Assembly: GCA_004028495.1 (NCBI GenBank)
Contig: MTKS01000104.1
Location: forward strand, 1-6,125
From: Candidatus Electrothrix marina
GTDB lineage: Bacteria > Desulfobacterota > Desulfobulbia > Desulfobulbales > Desulfobulbaceae
Length of the DNA: 6,125 bases
Reading direction: 5' to 3'
In this document: positions 1 through 5,411 of the stretch, piece by piece
Layout: each line of letters opens with the position of its first letter
How positions within the stretch are numbered: the first letter of the stretch is position 1
Program-made: the position numbers and the translations under genes
Notes under the pieces: model-generated
The model's input: the letters and a program-made list of their open reading frames with translations, nothing else
What the model was told of the DNA's origin: nothing
Databases searched by the model: none

Positions 1-286
1 CGGATTTGAATTTACCGTCTATGTGATGCGGAATGGACACATCCGTCAATGCTACTCTCTGCATATCCTTACGTGCCTTCTCAACACCTTTACGAATAGC
101 CTCAGGAACCTGATTTGCCTTGCCCAGCCCGTAACCGACCTTACCCTGTCCGTCACCGACAACGACTATAGCACTGAAGCTGAACCGACGTCCACCTTTT
201 ACTACTTTAGCAACGCGGTTAATATAGACTATCTTCTCAATGAATTCGTCCTGATTGCCTTCTTTGGCACGCTTATAATCAGCCAA
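1..286 (-). CDS. rpsE: 30S ribosomal protein S5, N-terminal part (cut by left window edge)
   Basis: S5 binds 16S rRNA near the decoding region and helps set translational accuracy. I translated the strand directly: 95 codons are visible, beginning [15 protein letters not shown]. The family core follows: [18 protein letters not shown] at about residues 22-39 (the loop where spectinomycin-resistance mutations map in E. coli), then [17 protein letters not shown] at about 41-57 and VPEAIRKG at 60-67. The gene continues past position 1. No in-frame ATG lies between the upstream in-frame stop (about 312-314) and the conserved region. The only good start is TTG at 284-286, preceded by a GGGGGTG SD whose G run ends 6 nt before it. 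The 69-nt gap after rplR is the longest in the window. A 10-codon ATG ORF overlaps this start in another frame. Identity is certain; the TTG start is likely. Confidence 0.95.
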   Translation of the reverse strand, partial: MADYKRAKEGNQDEFIEKIVYINRVAKVVKGGRRFSFSAIVVVGDGQGKVGYGLGKANQVPEAIRKGVEKARKDMQRVALTDVSIPHHIDGKFKS

Positions 287-311
287 GTAGCACCCCCAAT
301 AGATTTTCCAT
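279..311 (-). other. Possible 10-codon leader ORF overlapping the rpsE start
   Basis: In the rplR-rpsE spacer an ATG at 311-309 opens a frame encoding [10 protein letters not shown] and ends at TGA 281-279. It therefore overlaps the first 8 nt of rpsE in another frame. A weak AGGT sits 2 nt upstream of the ATG. Such an overlap could couple rpsE initiation to arriving ribosomes. An ORF this short is also easily produced by chance, and nothing shows that it is translated. A one-base error in the GGGGG run could likewise fuse this ATG to the rpsE frame. Confidence 0.25.
291..297 (-). promoter_or_regulatory. Shine-Dalgarno sequence that sets the TTG start of rpsE
   Basis: On the coding strand this reads GGGGGTG. 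It matches GGAGGTG, the complement of the 16S rRNA 3' end, with one G in place of A that can still wobble-pair with U. The G run ends 6 nt before TTG at 286-284. It supports TTG rather than the out-of-frame ATG at 311-309, which has only a weak AGGT upstream. Confidence 0.65.
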
Positions 312-355
312 TACCTGAAATATTTATAACTCAATATGTAAATACACCCGGCAGG

Positions 356-721
356 TTAAAGTACCAAACCGCCCTTGCGTGCCCCTTCCGAGAGGGCCTT
401 GACCCGACCGTGATACAAATTACCGCCGCGGTCGAAAACAACCTTTTTTATCCCGGCTTCAACAGCCCGTTGTGCAACAATCTCTCCGACCTTGGCGGCT
501 TTTTCTTTCTTGCCCTTTATGTCGGATCCGTCAAAGGATTTATCATCCGATGACATTGATACCAAAGTTTTTTGCGTGGTATCATCAATTATCTGCACAT
601 AGATATGTCGATTACTGCGAAATACACGCATTCTCGGGCGCTCAGGAGTACCGGTGACCTTCTTGCGAATTCTTCGGATACGTTTTGAGCGAGCTGATAA
701 CTTATCACTTTGCTTTGCCAT
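356..721 (-). CDS. rplR: 50S ribosomal protein L18
   Basis: L18 binds 5S rRNA together with L5 (and L25 where present) and anchors it in the central protuberance of the large subunit. The 121 residues match the family length of about 117-122. An Arg/Lys-rich N-terminus (about 10-30, containing [19 protein letters not shown]) precedes the alpha/beta core. The C-terminal signature [15 protein letters not shown] lies at about 96-110. The ATG at 719-721 has AGGTGA upstream, with AGGTG ending about 11 nt before the start, a slightly long spacing. The gap after rplF is 25 nt and the stop is TAA. Nothing is unusual in the protein. Confidence 0.98.
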   Translation of the reverse strand: MAKQSDKLSARSKRIRRIRKKVTGTPERPRMRVFRSNRHIYVQIIDDTTQKTLVSMSSDDKSFDGSDIKGKKEKAAKVGEIVAQRAVEAGIKKVVFDRGGNLYHGRVKALSEGARKGGLVL

Positions 722-746
722 GATGGTTATTTCACCTGATCCTTAA

Positions 747-1286
747 CTATTTTGCTCCGGCTTTGCCGACCTTACGTACGATATGCTCATCTATATAGCG
801 TATACCTTTGCCTTTATAGGGCTCGGGCTTCCGTATATCTCTGATCTTGGCGGCTGTCTGACCGACCAGCTCTTTATCAATACCGGTAACAGTAATCTGA
901 TTATTTTTATCAACGTCGGCCGAGATGCCCTCCGGCAGTGAAAAATCCACCGGATTAGAATAGCCGACGCTCAGGGTAAGGGTTTTACCTGCTACATTAG
1001 CACGGTACCCCACACCTTCAACAACCAGTTTTTTCTCAAAACCTTCATTAACTCCCAGAACCATATTCTTTATCAGGGTACGTGTCATACCCCAGAACGA
1101 ACGAATACGCTTACTGTTTCCCTTGGGATTGAAAAAAATCCGGCCTTCTTTCTGCTCTATCTCTATTTCCGGTCGACAATCTCGCTCAAGAGCACCCTTT
1201 GCGCCTGAAACCTTCACGCGCGTTCCTTCAATTTCAACCTTAACTCCGCTCGGGAGCGTGATCGGCTCTTTTCCAATTCGTGACAT
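747..1286 (-). CDS. rplF: 50S ribosomal protein L6
   Basis: L6 binds 23S rRNA helix 97 and the sarcin-ricin region near the factor-binding site. The 179 residues equal the usual length of about 176-180. Two similar L6 domains are present: residues 1-82, starting MSRIGKEPITLPSGV, and about 83-179. The C-terminal domain carries the family signature PEPYKGKGIRY at about 154-164. The segment SFWGMTRTLIKNMV at about 63-76 stands where many bacteria have HG(T/L)TR; I recall similar Trp forms in some lineages, so I read it as lineage-specific. The ATG at 1284-1286 has the best SD in the window, AGGAGG, which sits in the loop of a small inverted repeat listed separately. The stop is TAG. Confidence 0.98.
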   Translation of the reverse strand: MSRIGKEPITLPSGVKVEIEGTRVKVSGAKGALERDCRPEIEIEQKEGRIFFNPKGNSKRIRSFWGMTRTLIKNMVLGVNEGFEKKLVVEGVGYRANVAGKTLTLSVGYSNPVDFSLPEGISADVDKNNQITVTGIDKELVGQTAAKIRDIRKPEPYKGKGIRYIDEHIVRKVGKAGAK

Positions 1287-1289
1287 TAG

Positions 1290-1306
1290 TTGTTCCTCCT
1301 GAACAA
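1290..1306 (-). promoter_or_regulatory. Inverted repeat with the rplF SD in its loop
   Basis: The coding strand reads TTGTTC-AGGAG-GAACAA: a perfect 6-bp stem closing a 5-nt loop made of the Shine-Dalgarno core. The start codon of rplF follows 3 nt after the stem. The hairpin lies in the 26-nt gap between the rpsH stop and the rplF start. The pairing is seen directly; any effect on translation is inference. Confidence 0.5.
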
Positions 1307-1312
1307 GAGCGG

Positions 1313-1711
1313 TTACCAGACTTCACAGAGAAGTTCACCGCCCACGTTCAGCTTTTTCGCTTCACGATCCGAGATCACTCCGTGAGATGTCGACAAAACA
1401 GCTACACCAAGACCGCTCATGACCTTGGGAATTGCATCGCTCTTTTTATATTGACGAAGCCCCGGCTTGGAAACCCTGCGAATACCGGTTATTACCTTTT
1501 CATTATTCGGGCCGTATTTAAGATCTATCGTCAAGGTACCCTGCACACCCTGGTCAGCAACATGATAATCAGCAATATATCCTTCTTTTTTCAGGACATC
1601 AGCTACTCTGACCTTCAGCTTGGACAAGGGAATATCAACCGATGTAAAGTTGGCTTGAATACCGTTTCTGATACGAGTCAGAAAATCCGCCAACGGATCA
1701 CTCATAGACAT
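1313..1711 (-). CDS. rpsH: 30S ribosomal protein S8
   Basis: S8 binds helix 21 of 16S rRNA and is an early assembly protein. In E. coli it also represses the spc operon by binding its mRNA near the start of rplE. The 132 residues match the family length of about 130-132. The N-terminus MSMSDPLADFLTRIRN is typical. The C-terminal RNA-binding signature is intact: STSHG at 107-111, then ISDREAKKLNVGGELLCEVW to the end. ATGs at 1711 and 1705 are in frame; GAGGTG, ending 7 nt before 1711, favours the longer form. The 50-nt gap after rpsN contains an imperfect stem-loop listed separately. The stop is TAA. Confidence 0.98.
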   Translation of the reverse strand: MSMSDPLADFLTRIRNGIQANFTSVDIPLSKLKVRVADVLKKEGYIADYHVADQGVQGTLTIDLKYGPNNEKVITGIRRVSKPGLRQYKKSDAIPKVMSGLGVAVLSTSHGVISDREAKKLNVGGELLCEVW

Positions 1712-1725
1712 CTACATACACCTCT

Positions 1726-1757
1726 GTTAAATAGTCGATTGTGAGACTTTAATTAAC
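1726..1757 (-). promoter_or_regulatory. Imperfect stem-loop just upstream of rpsH
   Basis: On the coding strand GTTAA pairs with TTAAC as an outer 5-bp stem, and AGTC pairs with GACT as an inner 4-bp stem around an 8-nt loop. A small asymmetric internal loop (TTAA opposite AT) separates them. The structure fills most of the rpsN-rpsH spacer and ends just before the rpsH SD at 1719-1724. It could influence S8 translation. It is AT-rich, only moderately stable, and may be chance. Confidence 0.35.
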
Positions 1758-1761
1758 CGAA

Positions 1762-1947
1762 TTACCAACTTGACTTCGTTACACCGGTAACCTTTCCTTC
1801 AGACGCAAGTTTACGAAAACAAAGCCTGCAACACCCGAATTTTCTCAGGTAAGCCCTTGGGCGCCCGCACATTTGACATCGATTATATGAGCGCACCTTA
1901 AATTTCGGTTTACGGCCCGCTTTGGCAATCAGTGATTTTTTTGCCAT
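1762..1947 (-). CDS. rpsN: 30S ribosomal protein S14, zinc-binding short form
   Basis: S14 sits in the 30S head near S3 and S19 and completes late head assembly. The 61 residues define the short zinc-binding (type Z) form rather than the long zinc-free form of about 100 residues found in E. coli. Zinc ligands are C24-x2-C27 and C40-x2-C43. An extra cysteine, C39, lies next to C40 where Gly-Ile-Cys is common. The [11 protein letters not shown] segment (28-38) and the C-terminal KSSW are standard. The ATG at 1945-1947 has GGGAG upstream, ending 6 nt before it. The gap after rplE is 26 nt and the stop is TAA. Confidence 0.98.
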   Translation of the reverse strand: MAKKSLIAKAGRKPKFKVRSYNRCQMCGRPRAYLRKFGCCRLCFRKLASEGKVTGVTKSSW

Positions 1948-1973
1948 TGAATGCTCCCTGCTGTGTATAACCC

Positions 1974-2534
1974 TTATTGGTCAGTGCTGTTTTTTTGTTC
2001 TTTAAACGGCATACCAAGCGTCTTCAGCAAGGTACGTCCCTCTTCATCAGTCTTGGCATTGGTAACAAAAGAAATGTTCAAGCCTCTGATCTTGTCAATC
2101 TTATCGTAATCAACCTCGGGGAAGATAATGTGCTCTTTAATTCCCATGGAAAAATTACCGTTGCCGTCAAAACCCTTGGGAGATATTCCGCGAAAATCTC
2201 GAACCCGGGGAAGAGCAATATTTATAAGCTTGGACAAAAAATCGTACATTTTTTCACGCCGCAGGGTTACACGAGTTCCGATCGGCATTCCTTCACGCAA
2301 TTTGAAGGTAGCGATAGATTTTCTGGCTCTCGTGACAACCGCCTTCTGCCCGGCGATCAATGTCAACTCATTAGCAGCTTTTTCAACAATTTTAGGATTC
2401 TGTACAGCTTCACCCAATCCCATATTAAGAACTATCTTCTCAATCTTGGGTATTTCCAACTTGTTTGAATAGCCGAACTTTTCCTTGAGCTGTGGTTTAC
2501 ACTCACTCTCGTACTGTTCTTTCATTGTCCCCAT
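1974..2534 (-). CDS. rplE: 50S ribosomal protein L5
   Basis: L5 binds 5S rRNA with L18 in the central protuberance and contacts P-site tRNA and the small subunit (bridge B1b). The 186 residues slightly exceed the usual 178-180, because of a few extra residues at both ends. Signatures present: [18 protein letters not shown] (about 26-43), ITLR-type segment [14 protein letters not shown] (87-100), [11 protein letters not shown] (108-118) and [16 protein letters not shown] (131-146). ATGs at 2534 and 2525 are in frame. GGAG, ending 8 nt before 2534, supports the longer form. The gap after rplX is 36 nt and holds a short hairpin, at roughly the position where S8 binds in the E. coli spc mRNA. The stop is TAA. 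Confidence 0.97.
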   Translation of the reverse strand: MGTMKEQYESECKPQLKEKFGYSNKLEIPKIEKIVLNMGLGEAVQNPKIVEKAANELTLIAGQKAVVTRARKSIATFKLREGMPIGTRVTLRREKMYDFLSKLINIALPRVRDFRGISPKGFDGNGNFSMGIKEHIIFPEVDYDKIDKIRGLNISFVTNAKTDEEGRTLLKTLGMPFKEQKNSTDQ

Positions 2535-2551
2535 ATCATTTTCTCCGTTTC

Positions 2552-2570
2552 GTAATCAGCAGCAGATTAC
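2552..2570 (-). promoter_or_regulatory. Short hairpin in the rplX-rplE spacer
   Basis: The coding strand reads GTAATC-TGCTGCT-GATTAC, a perfect 6-bp stem with a 7-nt loop. It begins on the base after the rplX stop codon and ends 17 nt before the rplE start. In E. coli this junction and the start of rplE carry the S8 repressor site. I cannot match the bases to that site, so a regulatory role is inferred from position only. Confidence 0.35.
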
Positions 2571-2909
2571 TTACTTCTTGGATTTTTCCAGGGTAGCACC
2601 ACAGCTTTTGCACATCCGCACCTTAACTCCGTCCTCAAGTATCTTCTTACCGATTCGCACTGTTTTTGTGCATTCAGGGCAGACAAGCATAAGATTTGAA
2701 ATATGAATTGAAGCTTCACGCTCAATGATCTCGCCGGGTTGCTGAGCATCAACGGGCTTTTGATGCTTTTTGATCATATTGATGCGTTCAACAAACGCTC
2801 GATCAGCTGCTCTGTCCAGTCTCAGTATCTTGCCAACCCGCCCTTTATCTTTACCGGTAATTATCTCTACCTGGTCATTTATCAGTAAACTTGTCCGTCC
2901 CTGCCGCAT
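2571..2909 (-). CDS. rplX: 50S ribosomal protein L24 with C-terminal zinc ribbon
   Basis: L24 starts assembly of the 50S subunit by binding the 5' end of 23S rRNA and lies near the exit of the peptide tunnel. From the chosen start it has 112 residues. A KOW domain occupies about 10-45 ([19 protein letters not shown]), followed by the conserved [13 protein letters not shown] (about 40-52). The C-terminal half carries four cysteines, C77-P-x-C80 and C100-x2-C103, a zinc ribbon present in many bacteria and lacking in others. An in-frame ATG at 2936 would add nine residues (MQVTTRGRK), but it has only weak SD-like bases about 14 nt away. GAGGT, ending 6 nt before ATG 2909, decides for the shorter form. 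The stop is TAA. Confidence 0.95.
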   Translation of the reverse strand: MRQGRTSLLINDQVEIITGKDKGRVGKILRLDRAADRAFVERINMIKKHQKPVDAQQPGEIIEREASIHISNLMLVCPECTKTVRIGKKILEDGVKVRMCKSCGATLEKSKK

Positions 2910-2915
2910 TTTCCT

Positions 2916-2920
2916 ACCTC
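2916..2920 (-). promoter_or_regulatory. Shine-Dalgarno sequence that decides the rplX start
   Basis: The coding strand has GAGGT ending 6 nt before ATG at 2909-2907. The alternative ATG at 2936-2934 lacks a comparable site, so the 112-residue L24 is preferred to the 121-residue reading. Confidence 0.7.
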
Positions 2921-2951
2921 GTGTCGTAACCTGCATCGGTAAGCTTGTTCT

Positions 2952-3320
2952 CTACAGTACTTCCGGTGCAAGAGATATAATCTTCATAAATCCAAGTGAC
3001 CGCAATTCACGGGCAACCGGGCCGAAAATACGTGTTCCTATCGGATCGCCGCTTCCTGAAAGCAACACCGCCGCATTATCATCAAAGCGTACCGAGGTGT
3101 CCTCAGGACGACTGATCGCCTTGGATGTCCGCACTATTACTGCATCAAGCACATCACCTTTCTTGACCTTGGCATGCGGTATGGCTTCCTTTACTGTTAC
3201 TACTATGACATCGCCGATACTCGCATAGCGACGCTTACTCCCTCCAAGCACTCTGATACAGAGAACCTTCTTGGCTCCGGAGTTGTCTGCGACATTCAGC
3301 AGTGTTTCTGTCTGAATCAT
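2952..3320 (-). CDS. rplN: 50S ribosomal protein L14
   Basis: L14 lies at the subunit interface, forms part of bridge B8 with 16S rRNA, and is the binding surface for the silencing factor RsfS in many bacteria. The 122 residues equal the family norm. It has MIQ at the start, [24 protein letters not shown] at about 10-33, the family signature around [27 protein letters not shown] (60-86), and [13 protein letters not shown] (95-107) with a LAPEVL terminus. The ATG at 3318-3320 has AGGTGAT upstream, with AGGTG ending 5 nt before it. It is the first spc-operon gene in E. coli. Here a 44-nt gap follows rpsQ, with no convincing promoter, so it is probably co-transcribed. The stop is TAG. Confidence 0.98.
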   Translation of the reverse strand: MIQTETLLNVADNSGAKKVLCIRVLGGSKRRYASIGDVIVVTVKEAIPHAKVKKGDVLDAVIVRTSKAISRPEDTSVRFDDNAAVLLSGSGDPIGTRIFGPVARELRSLGFMKIISLAPEVL

Positions 3321-3364
3321 GGTATCACCTGATTAAATCGTTCCTGTCAAAGTGGGTCTGCCAA

Positions 3365-3625
3365 TCAGACGGCACGTTGGACTATCGTTTTAACAAACCA
3401 ACGCTTATTCTTTGAAAGCGGACGACATTCTTCTATAAGTACAGTATCTCCGACTTGACATTCATTAACTGCATCGTGAGCCATGTACTTCACATGACGG
3501 CGAATATATTTGCCATACAGTTTATGACGGACCTTTCGCTCTACAAGAACGACGACCGTTTTATCCATGCTGTTACTTTTTACATAACCTAACTGTGTCT
3601 TTTTAGGCCTGTGCTCTTCAGTCAT
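3365..3625 (-). CDS. rpsQ: 30S ribosomal protein S17
   Basis: S17 is an early assembly protein that binds 16S rRNA in the 5' and central domains of the 30S body. From ATG at 3625-3623 it has 86 residues, the usual length. The OB-fold core starts at about residue 10 with [20 protein letters not shown], continues through [21 protein letters not shown] (31-51), and ends with the signature [18 protein letters not shown] (59-76). An in-frame TTG at 3637 would add four residues, MDHK. It has no clear SD and departs from the usual MTE-type N-terminus, so the ATG is preferred, although its own SD (GGA, about 7 nt upstream) is the weakest in the window. The gap after rpmC is 37 nt and the stop is TGA. 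Confidence 0.95.
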   Translation of the reverse strand: MTEEHRPKKTQLGYVKSNSMDKTVVVLVERKVRHKLYGKYIRRHVKYMAHDAVNECQVGDTVLIEECRPLSKNKRWFVKTIVQRAV

Positions 3626-3653
3626 CTTATGATCCAATGCTGTATTTATTCTG

Positions 3654-3672
3654 ACAGGCTGTTCACGCCTGT
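3654..3672 (-). repeat. Inverted repeat across the rpmC stop codon
   Basis: The coding strand reads ACAGGC-GTGAACA-GCCTGT, a perfect 6-bp GC-rich stem with the rpmC TGA stop inside its 7-nt loop. No T run follows, so it is not a Rho-independent terminator. It might stabilise the mRNA or affect the rpmC-rpsQ junction, but it could also be chance. Confidence 0.4.
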
Positions 3673-3854
3673 GCCTGCTCAGTCAGGACGGTCTGTACCC
3701 TTGCTATATCCTTACGAATCTGGCGCAAACGGGCTGGATTTTCCAACGATCTGATCTTATGCTGAAACCGAAGCTTAAAGAAATCCTCACGAAGATCAAG
3801 TTCTTTTTTTCTCAGCTCTTCGTCACTCATCCGACGCAGCTCACTCGCCTTCAT
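3663..3854 (-). CDS. rpmC: 50S ribosomal protein L29
   Basis: L29 is a small two-helix protein near the tunnel exit, next to L23, where it helps form the docking site for signal recognition particle and trigger factor. The 63 residues match the family. [31 protein letters not shown] (1-31) forms the first helix. The family signature [22 protein letters not shown] follows at about 32-53. The start overlaps the rplP stop as ATGA (3851-3854), so translation is probably coupled. It also has its own AAGGAG about 9 nt upstream. The TGA stop lies in the loop of an inverted repeat listed separately. Confidence 0.97.
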   Translation of the reverse strand: MKASELRRMSDEELRKKELDLREDFFKLRFQHKIRSLENPARLRQIRKDIARVQTVLTEQAQA

Positions 3855-4267
3855 ATGCTGTCTCTCCTTGTAATAACCTTGGTCGGAAACGGCAACTTGT
3901 AACTGGCCAGCCTGAGAGCTTCTTTTGCAACGCTCTCAGGTACGCCCTTCAGCTCATAAAGAATTTTGCCGGGATGAATAACACATACCCAGGAATCCGG
4001 AGAACCTTTACCCTTACCCATACGGGTCTCGGCAGGCTTCTTTGTAATGGATTTTGCCGGAAAAACGCGAATCCACATCTTACCGCCACGTTTAACTTTT
4101 CTGTTAATCGCAATACGCGCCGACTCTATCTGCTGAGCAGTCATGCGACCGCAGCCTACAGCCTTTAACGCATAATCGCCGAATGCTATCTGAGACCCGC
4201 GTTGAGCCTCTCCCCGCATCCTGCCCTTATGCTGTTTTCTATGTTTTACCTTGCGTGGACTTAACAT
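3851..4267 (-). CDS. rplP: 50S ribosomal protein L16
   Basis: L16 contacts A- and P-site tRNA between the central protuberance and the peptidyl-transferase centre and is a late 50S assembly protein. The 138 residues match the family (136-144). [19 protein letters not shown] starts the protein. [30 protein letters not shown] spans about 41-70 and [13 protein letters not shown] about 76-88. R82 corresponds to the arginine hydroxylated in E. coli L16 (R81); whether it is modified here is unknown. The ATG at 4265-4267 follows AGGTG with 8 nt spacing. A 5-bp inverted repeat lies just upstream of that SD. The TGA stop overlaps the rpmC start by 4 nt. Confidence 0.98.
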   Translation of the reverse strand: MLSPRKVKHRKQHKGRMRGEAQRGSQIAFGDYALKAVGCGRMTAQQIESARIAINRKVKRGGKMWIRVFPAKSITKKPAETRMGKGKGSPDSWVCVIHPGKILYELKGVPESVAKEALRLASYKLPFPTKVITRRDSI

Positions 4268-4280
4268 TTTTATAACACCT

Positions 4281-4300
4281 GTTCGATATTATCTCCGAAC
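4281..4300 (-). repeat. Short inverted repeat upstream of the rplP SD
   Basis: The coding strand has GTTCG, a 10-nt AT-rich loop, then CGAAC, immediately followed by the rplP SD (AGGTG). With only 5 bp of stem it is weak evidence for a real RNA structure. It is recorded because it abuts the ribosome binding site. Confidence 0.25.
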
Positions 4301-4305
4301 TCTGA

Positions 4306-4953
4306 TCAGTCCTGAGATATTTCACTGTCCGCTAATACTTCGCCTTTAAAAATCCACACTTTTACACCGATTATTCCATACGTTGTACTGGCTTCCGCCG
4401 TACCGTAATCAATATCCGCACGAAGTGTGTGCAAGGGTACTCGCCCTTCCTTAAACCACTCTGTTCTGGACATTTCAGCTCCGCCGAGACGACCGGCGCA
4501 GGAAATCTTAATTCCTTTCACTCCGAAGCGAAGGGCTGAGCTGATAGCCTTTTTCATTGCCCTTCGAAAGGCAATACGGCGTTCCAGCTGAGTGGCGATG
4601 CTTTCCGCAACAAGCTGAGCGTCAGCTTCAGGGCGTCGTACTTCCTGAATATCTATCATGCACTCCCGACCGAACTTCTGCTCAAGATCGCGCTTCAGAT
4701 TTTCAATTTCCGCCCCTTTCTTGCCGATAACTATACCCGGACGGGCCGTATGCAGCTTAACCCGTACCTTCTCGCCGGTACGTTCAATAACAATGCGTGC
4801 AATTCCGGCATGGTACAACTTCTTCTTCAAATACTTGCGTATCTGCTGATCCTGATACAGGTTGGCGGCATAATCTTTATCAGCGTACCAGATCGAATCC
4901 CATGTTCTGGTAATATTGAGCCGCAGTCCTATGGGATTGACTTTCTGTCCCAA
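4306..4953 (-). CDS. rpsC: 30S ribosomal protein S3
   Basis: S3 lines the mRNA entry tunnel of the 30S head and, with S4 and S5, forms the mRNA helicase of the ribosome. The 215 residues fit the family (about 207-240). Order: N-terminal [24 protein letters not shown] (1-24), a KH domain at about 38-106 with the GKKG loop at 77-80, then the C-terminal domain. The basic patch FRRAMKK at 129-135 matches the E. coli helicase residues R131, R132 and K135. The signature [31 protein letters not shown] follows. The start codon is TTG (4951-4953): MGQKVNP is the near-universal S3 N-terminus, and GGAGG ends 6 nt before it, so the non-ATG start is firm. The gap after rplV is 57 nt and the stop is TGA. 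Confidence 0.98.
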   Translation of the reverse strand: MGQKVNPIGLRLNITRTWDSIWYADKDYAANLYQDQQIRKYLKKKLYHAGIARIVIERTGEKVRVKLHTARPGIVIGKKGAEIENLKRDLEQKFGRECMIDIQEVRRPEADAQLVAESIATQLERRIAFRRAMKKAISSALRFGVKGIKISCAGRLGGAEMSRTEWFKEGRVPLHTLRADIDYGTAEASTTYGIIGVKVWIFKGEVLADSEISQD

Positions 4954-4959
4954 GGTATC

Positions 4960-4964
4960 CCTCC
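4960..4964 (-). promoter_or_regulatory. Shine-Dalgarno sequence for the TTG start of rpsC
   Basis: The coding strand has GGAGG, within GGAGGGA, ending 6 nt before TTG at 4953-4951. This strong site at ideal spacing likely compensates for the poorer start codon. Confidence 0.8.
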
Positions 4965-5010
4965 GTTTCCCTATACAGTTAATCTCAAAGACTTAAAGTG
5001 CGACCCTGAA

Positions 5011-5343
5011 TCAGGCCTCATCAACAACCACCGTAATGTGGCTGGTCCGTTTCAATATTCTCGTGGCCCTTCCCATAGCACGGGGTCGAAACCTTTTAAG
5101 CATAGGCCCCCCGTTGATCTGAATCTCTTTCACATACAGAGTATCAACATCAATGGTTTCTGTCTGTTCGGCATTCGCAACTGCGGATTCCAAAACCTTG
5201 CGTATGATTTTTGCCGCTTTTTTCGGCATAAATCTCAGGGTAGTGAGCGCAGTGTCCACATCTTTGCCCCGCACAACATCAGCAACAAGCCTCGCCTTCT
5301 GCGGAGATATTCGTATATATTTAGCGACGGCTCTCGTTTCCAT
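5011..5343 (-). CDS. rplV: 50S ribosomal protein L22
   Basis: L22 binds all domains of 23S rRNA and, with L4, forms the constriction of the nascent-peptide tunnel through a long beta-hairpin. The 110 residues equal the usual length. The globular part (about 1-75) includes [21 protein letters not shown]. The hairpin is at about 77-100: [25 protein letters not shown]82-K83-R84 at its tip correspond to the MKR deleted in the classic E. coli erythromycin-resistant mutant, so no resistance deletion is present. The terminus is [11 protein letters not shown]. The ATG at 5341-5343 has AGGAG ending 7 nt before it. The 68-nt spacer after rpsS is the second longest in the window and shows no clear motif. 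The stop is TGA. Confidence 0.98.
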   Translation of the reverse strand: METRAVAKYIRISPQKARLVADVVRGKDVDTALTTLRFMPKKAAKIIRKVLESAVANAEQTETIDVDTLYVKEIQINGGPMLKRFRPRAMGRATRILKRTSHITVVVDEA

Positions 5344-5411
5344 CGTCTGACTCCTGATCGTAATCTTGTTTGGAGCTGATAATTACAGGCATACTCTTTG
5401 TACCATCTTTA

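Noticed and set aside
321..344. AT-only inverted repeat TATTTA/TAAATA and a TATAAA box in the rplR-rpsE spacer
   Set aside because: The six A-T pairs around a 12-nt loop would be unstable, and there is no -35-like element at 16-18 nt from TATAAA. Neither a hairpin nor a promoter is supported.
23..553. Long plus-strand open frames (23-553, 1977-2468, 4750-5379 and others) on the strand opposite the genes
   Set aside because: Each lies antisense to one or more well-identified ribosomal protein genes, crosses gene boundaries, has no protein-family features and no convincing SD. They are shadows of the coding strand.
1080..1110. SFWGMTR in L6 in place of the common HGTTR
   Set aside because: Flanking sequence and all other L6 signatures are intact, so this is a lineage variant rather than a frameshift or recombination scar.
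3320..3352. TTGACA on the minus strand in the rpsQ-rplN spacer, a possible -35 box for a separate spc promoter
   Set aside because: At 17 nt spacing the -10 position reads TGATAC, which is poor and overlaps the rplN SD and start. Other spacings give nothing better.
5344..5411. Mini-ORF and possible pairing of CTCC with the rplV SD in the rpsS-rplV spacer
   Set aside because: The seven-codon ORF has no SD, and the pairing is only four to five bases over a long loop. Both are expected by chance.
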